Below, in pieces: positions 46,808 to 48,451 of a stretch of 48,451 nt of DNA. Below the pieces are notes generated by a model that was not told the origin of the DNA, did not search any database, and saw nothing but the letters and a program-made list of their open reading frames with translations. The stretch is taken from NCBI GenBank assembly GCA_030066595.1, contig JASJBI010000067.1:1-48451 (forward strand), read 5' to 3'. The translations under genes were made by a program, and so were the position numbers. Origin of the DNA: Alphaproteobacteria bacterium (lineage in GTDB: Bacteria > Pseudomonadota > Alphaproteobacteria > JAJFFI01). Position 1 is the stretch's first letter. Each line of letters begins with the position of its first letter.

Positions 46808-47413
46808 ATGGGAAAGATCCTCGCAAATCTGCAAAGCACTGTGATTGCCGGCTGCGTCATCTTGGTGGTGATGGTGGCCATCGTCGTCGGCGCCCATGGC
46901 GAAGGCCTTGCTCTGGATCACGCGTGGTTCGCGTTTCTGTTCCGCTGGCTGCATGTTCTCAGCGGTGTGATGTGGATCGGGCTGCTGTGGTACTTCAACT
47001 TCGTCCAGATTCCGAGCATGCCGAAAATCCCCGACGAGCAGAAGCCGGCGATCGGCAAGGTCATCGCACCCACCGCGCTGTGGTGGTTCCGCTGGGGCGC
47101 CATGGCGACGATCGTCACCGGCCTGATCCTCGCGGCGCTCAACGGTTATCTGCTCGAGTCGATCCTGCTGGGCCTGACCGACGGTGTCCCCCGGCATACG
47201 GCCATCGGCATCGGCATGTGGCTGGGCACGATCATGTGGTTCAACGTCTGGTTCGTCATCTGGCCGAATCAGAAAAAGGCACTGGGCATCGTCGAGGTGG
47301 ACGCGGACAGCAAGGCCAAGGCGGCGCGAACCGCCATGCTGTTCTCACGAACCAACACAATGCTATCGATTCCAATGCTTTACGCGATGGTATCGGCACA
47401 GAACATCTACTAG
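46808..47413 (+). CDS. PuuD-like urate hydroxylase-family membrane protein
   Basis: The 201-residue product is an integral membrane protein with five to six helices and resembles the membrane domain of the PuuD urate-hydroxylase family. Family members have a heme-bearing domain, here with H49 (FLFRWLHVLSGVMWIGLLWYFNFVQIPSMP) and other membrane histidines. It lacks the C-terminal cytochrome c domain of the known enzyme. ATG 46808 has AAAGGGGGA upstream. It is followed by a clear terminator and is a single-gene unit. A role in urate oxidation is not supported by neighbouring purine genes. Confidence 0.8.
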   Translation: MGKILANLQSTVIAGCVILVVMVAIVVGAHGEGLALDHAWFAFLFRWLHVLSGVMWIGLLWYFNFVQIPSMPKIPDEQKPAIGKVIAPTALWWFRWGAMATIVTGLILAALNGYLLESILLGLTDGVPRHTAIGIGMWLGTIMWFNVWFVIWPNQKKALGIVEVDADSKAKAARTAMLFSRTNTMLSIPMLYAMVSAQNIY

Positions 47414-47444
47414 CAATGTAAAGAAATCTACACCTAAATGCATA

Positions 47445-47470
47445 GGGGCCCGCGAGGCCCCTTTCTTTTT
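47445..47470 (+). terminator. Intrinsic terminator
   Basis: GGGGCC (47445-47450), loop CGCGA and GGCCCC (47456-47461) form a perfect stem directly followed by TTTCTTTTT (47462-47470). It stands 32 nt after the PuuD-like stop and is the clearest intrinsic terminator in the window. Confidence 0.9.
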
Positions 47471-47482
47471 CTCGCTGAAAGC

Positions 47483-47535
47483 GCGTATGACTTAACTGGT
47501 TTCTACCTGGCGCATATAGCGGTGCTTTCATACGC
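47483..47535. repeat. Inverted repeat in an AT-rich intergenic stretch
   Basis: GCGTATGA (47483-47490) and TCATACGC (47528-47535) form an 8-bp inverted repeat with a 37-nt spacer. It lies between the terminator and the PAS gene and may be part of an operator or a cruciform. Confidence 0.4.
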
Positions 47536-47673
47536 CCTTTTAAAGGATACCGTAACTCTTACGATATATCCGTTGGGATCTGCGATCTTTGCGGGCGTTG
47601 ATCGCCCATTGCGCGACTGAAGCGAGTGGGGAATGAGCTGTCCCGGCTTTTTGACGAGCTAGGGTGACAACGG

Positions 47674-48451
47674 ATGTCGCAAGTCAAGGCGGCGGCTTAC
47701 TCAGACTGTAGCCGGCAGACACAGACCTCATTGCGGAGCGGCACAGGAGAACTCCGGGCGCTCGACCGGGGGATCAGATGCGGTGCGACAGGCAGTCCCC
47801 CTGTGGATGCCGCCGGCCTCGCTCAGCAGACAAACGGGAGCACGTTACTGGACCGCCTACCCTGCGGTGTGCTCGAAGTCGAAAGCACCGGTAGGATCGC
47901 TGCCTGCAATGCTGCTTACGCCAGGATGCTGGGCTATGACGCCGACGATTTGCTCGGCCGGCACCATTGGGAGTTCGCCGTCTCCAAGTCCGATTGGGCC
48001 CGACAGAAGGACGAGTTCGAGGCAGCCCTGCGCGACCAGCCTCCCCCGGTTCCGTGGCTGAGGCGGGTCCGGCGCCGGGACGGCACGATCGTCGATGTGC
48101 GGATCGATTGGGACTATCTCGCAGACGAACCCGGAAGAGTAGGCCGCATGCTCATGTTCGTTACCGATGTGGGCGAGCAGCAAGATGCGGAGCGCGCCAA
48201 CCATGAGGCTGAAGAAAGAGTGTTGGATTTCGCCCGGGTCGTGTCGGATCGCATCTGGGAGATGGACAAAGACCTGCGGTTCACATTCGTGTCGGTCTAC
48301 AAGCCGGGTGGCGCGCCGTCCGCCGGCGATTTCCTGGGCAAGACCCGTTGGGAGATGGCCGGCTGCGATCCCGCGGCGGACGAAAACTGGAGACGGCATG
48401 TCGCGGACCTGGAGGCCCGGCGGCCGTTTCGGGATTTCCGCTACGCCACAC
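47674..48451 (+). CDS. PAS-domain sensor protein (3' end missing)
   Basis: An ATG at 47674, with AGGGTGAC upstream, opens a frame of 259 codons that runs off the right edge. After a 55-residue polar N-terminus, a PAS/PAC unit (about 58-170) contains GRIAACNAAYARMLGYDADDL and MLMFVTDVGEQQDAERA, and a second PAS unit begins near 183. No membrane segment is present. The missing part probably holds a kinase, GGDEF/EAL or cyclase output. Residues 1-55 contain several Cys and are not conserved-looking, so a downstream start is possible. Confidence 0.82.
   Translation, partial: MSQVKAAAYSDCSRQTQTSLRSGTGELRALDRGIRCGATGSPPVDAAGLAQQTNGSTLLDRLPCGVLEVESTGRIAACNAAYARMLGYDADDLLGRHHWEFAVSKSDWARQKDEFEAALRDQPPPVPWLRRVRRRDGTIVDVRIDWDYLADEPGRVGRMLMFVTDVGEQQDAERANHEAEERVLDFARVVSDRIWEMDKDLRFTFVSVYKPGGAPSAGDFLGKTRWEMAGCDPAADENWRRHVADLEARRPFRDFRYAT

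Overview
The window is GC-rich (about two thirds G+C by eye) and densely coded on both strands, and it looks like the chromosome of a free-living alphaproteobacterium, most likely Rhodospirillales-like. The reasons are the ssb-gyrA-coaD block beside a divergent uvrA, TrmFO, a DUF2336 protein, TadE/TadG pseudopilin-like genes, a TAXI-type and a TctC-type binding protein, and an NDUFAF6-like protein. I see no CRISPR array, rRNA, transposase or prophage genes. The one RNA gene is tRNA-Lys(TTT). Both ends of the window cut through genes. REGION 1 (1-15.7 kb), surface and signalling: a very large FecR/RTX/Calx-beta surface protein (partial, left edge) is divergent from a TolC-type outer-membrane channel. 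A CHASE2 adenylate cyclase, an M23 peptidase, a seven-PAS hybrid histidine kinase with an exact 768-bp tandem duplication of a PAS pair, an orphan molybdopterin oxidoreductase and a two-repeat DUF2336 protein follow. REGION 2 (15.7-25.5 kb): two small membrane proteins surround an intergenic stretch with a 19-bp tandem repeat; then tRNA-Lys, a trypsin-fold/PDZ protein that has lost all three catalytic residues, two orphan periplasmic binding proteins (TctC/Bug and TAXI types) flanking a 907-residue disordered one-pass membrane protein with a Sel1-like tail, and an integral-membrane class III cyclase. REGION 3 (25.5-28.5 kb): a VWA-containing TadG-like protein is divergent from two TadE-like proteins across an AT-rich promoter region carrying two perfect palindromes centred 21 bp apart. 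REGION 4 (28.5-37.2 kb), information processing: coaD, gyrA and ssb on the minus strand and uvrA on the plus strand, with a GFA-family gene and an exported pentapeptide-repeat protein between ssb and uvrA. REGION 5 (37.3-40.2 kb), the most interesting small system: a translationally coupled operon of an AMP-forming acyl ligase, a GNAT acyltransferase and a stand-alone acyl carrier protein. About 430 bp downstream lies a decayed copy of the ACP 3' end, and a 77-residue one-pass membrane protein on the other strand sits between them. It looks like an uncharacterised carrier-protein-dependent acyl-transfer cassette. REGION 6 (40.2-48.4 kb): a LysE exporter, a nitroreductase, a hemerythrin-domain protein, a secreted Gly/Pro-rich protein of three 132-bp repeats, a CheY-like receiver next to a lone Hpt protein, trmFO, an NDUFAF6-like squalene-synthase homologue lacking the Asp motifs, a PuuD-like membrane protein with a clear intrinsic terminator, and the start of another PAS sensor (partial, right edge). 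Functions are from family recognition by reading; no database search was run.
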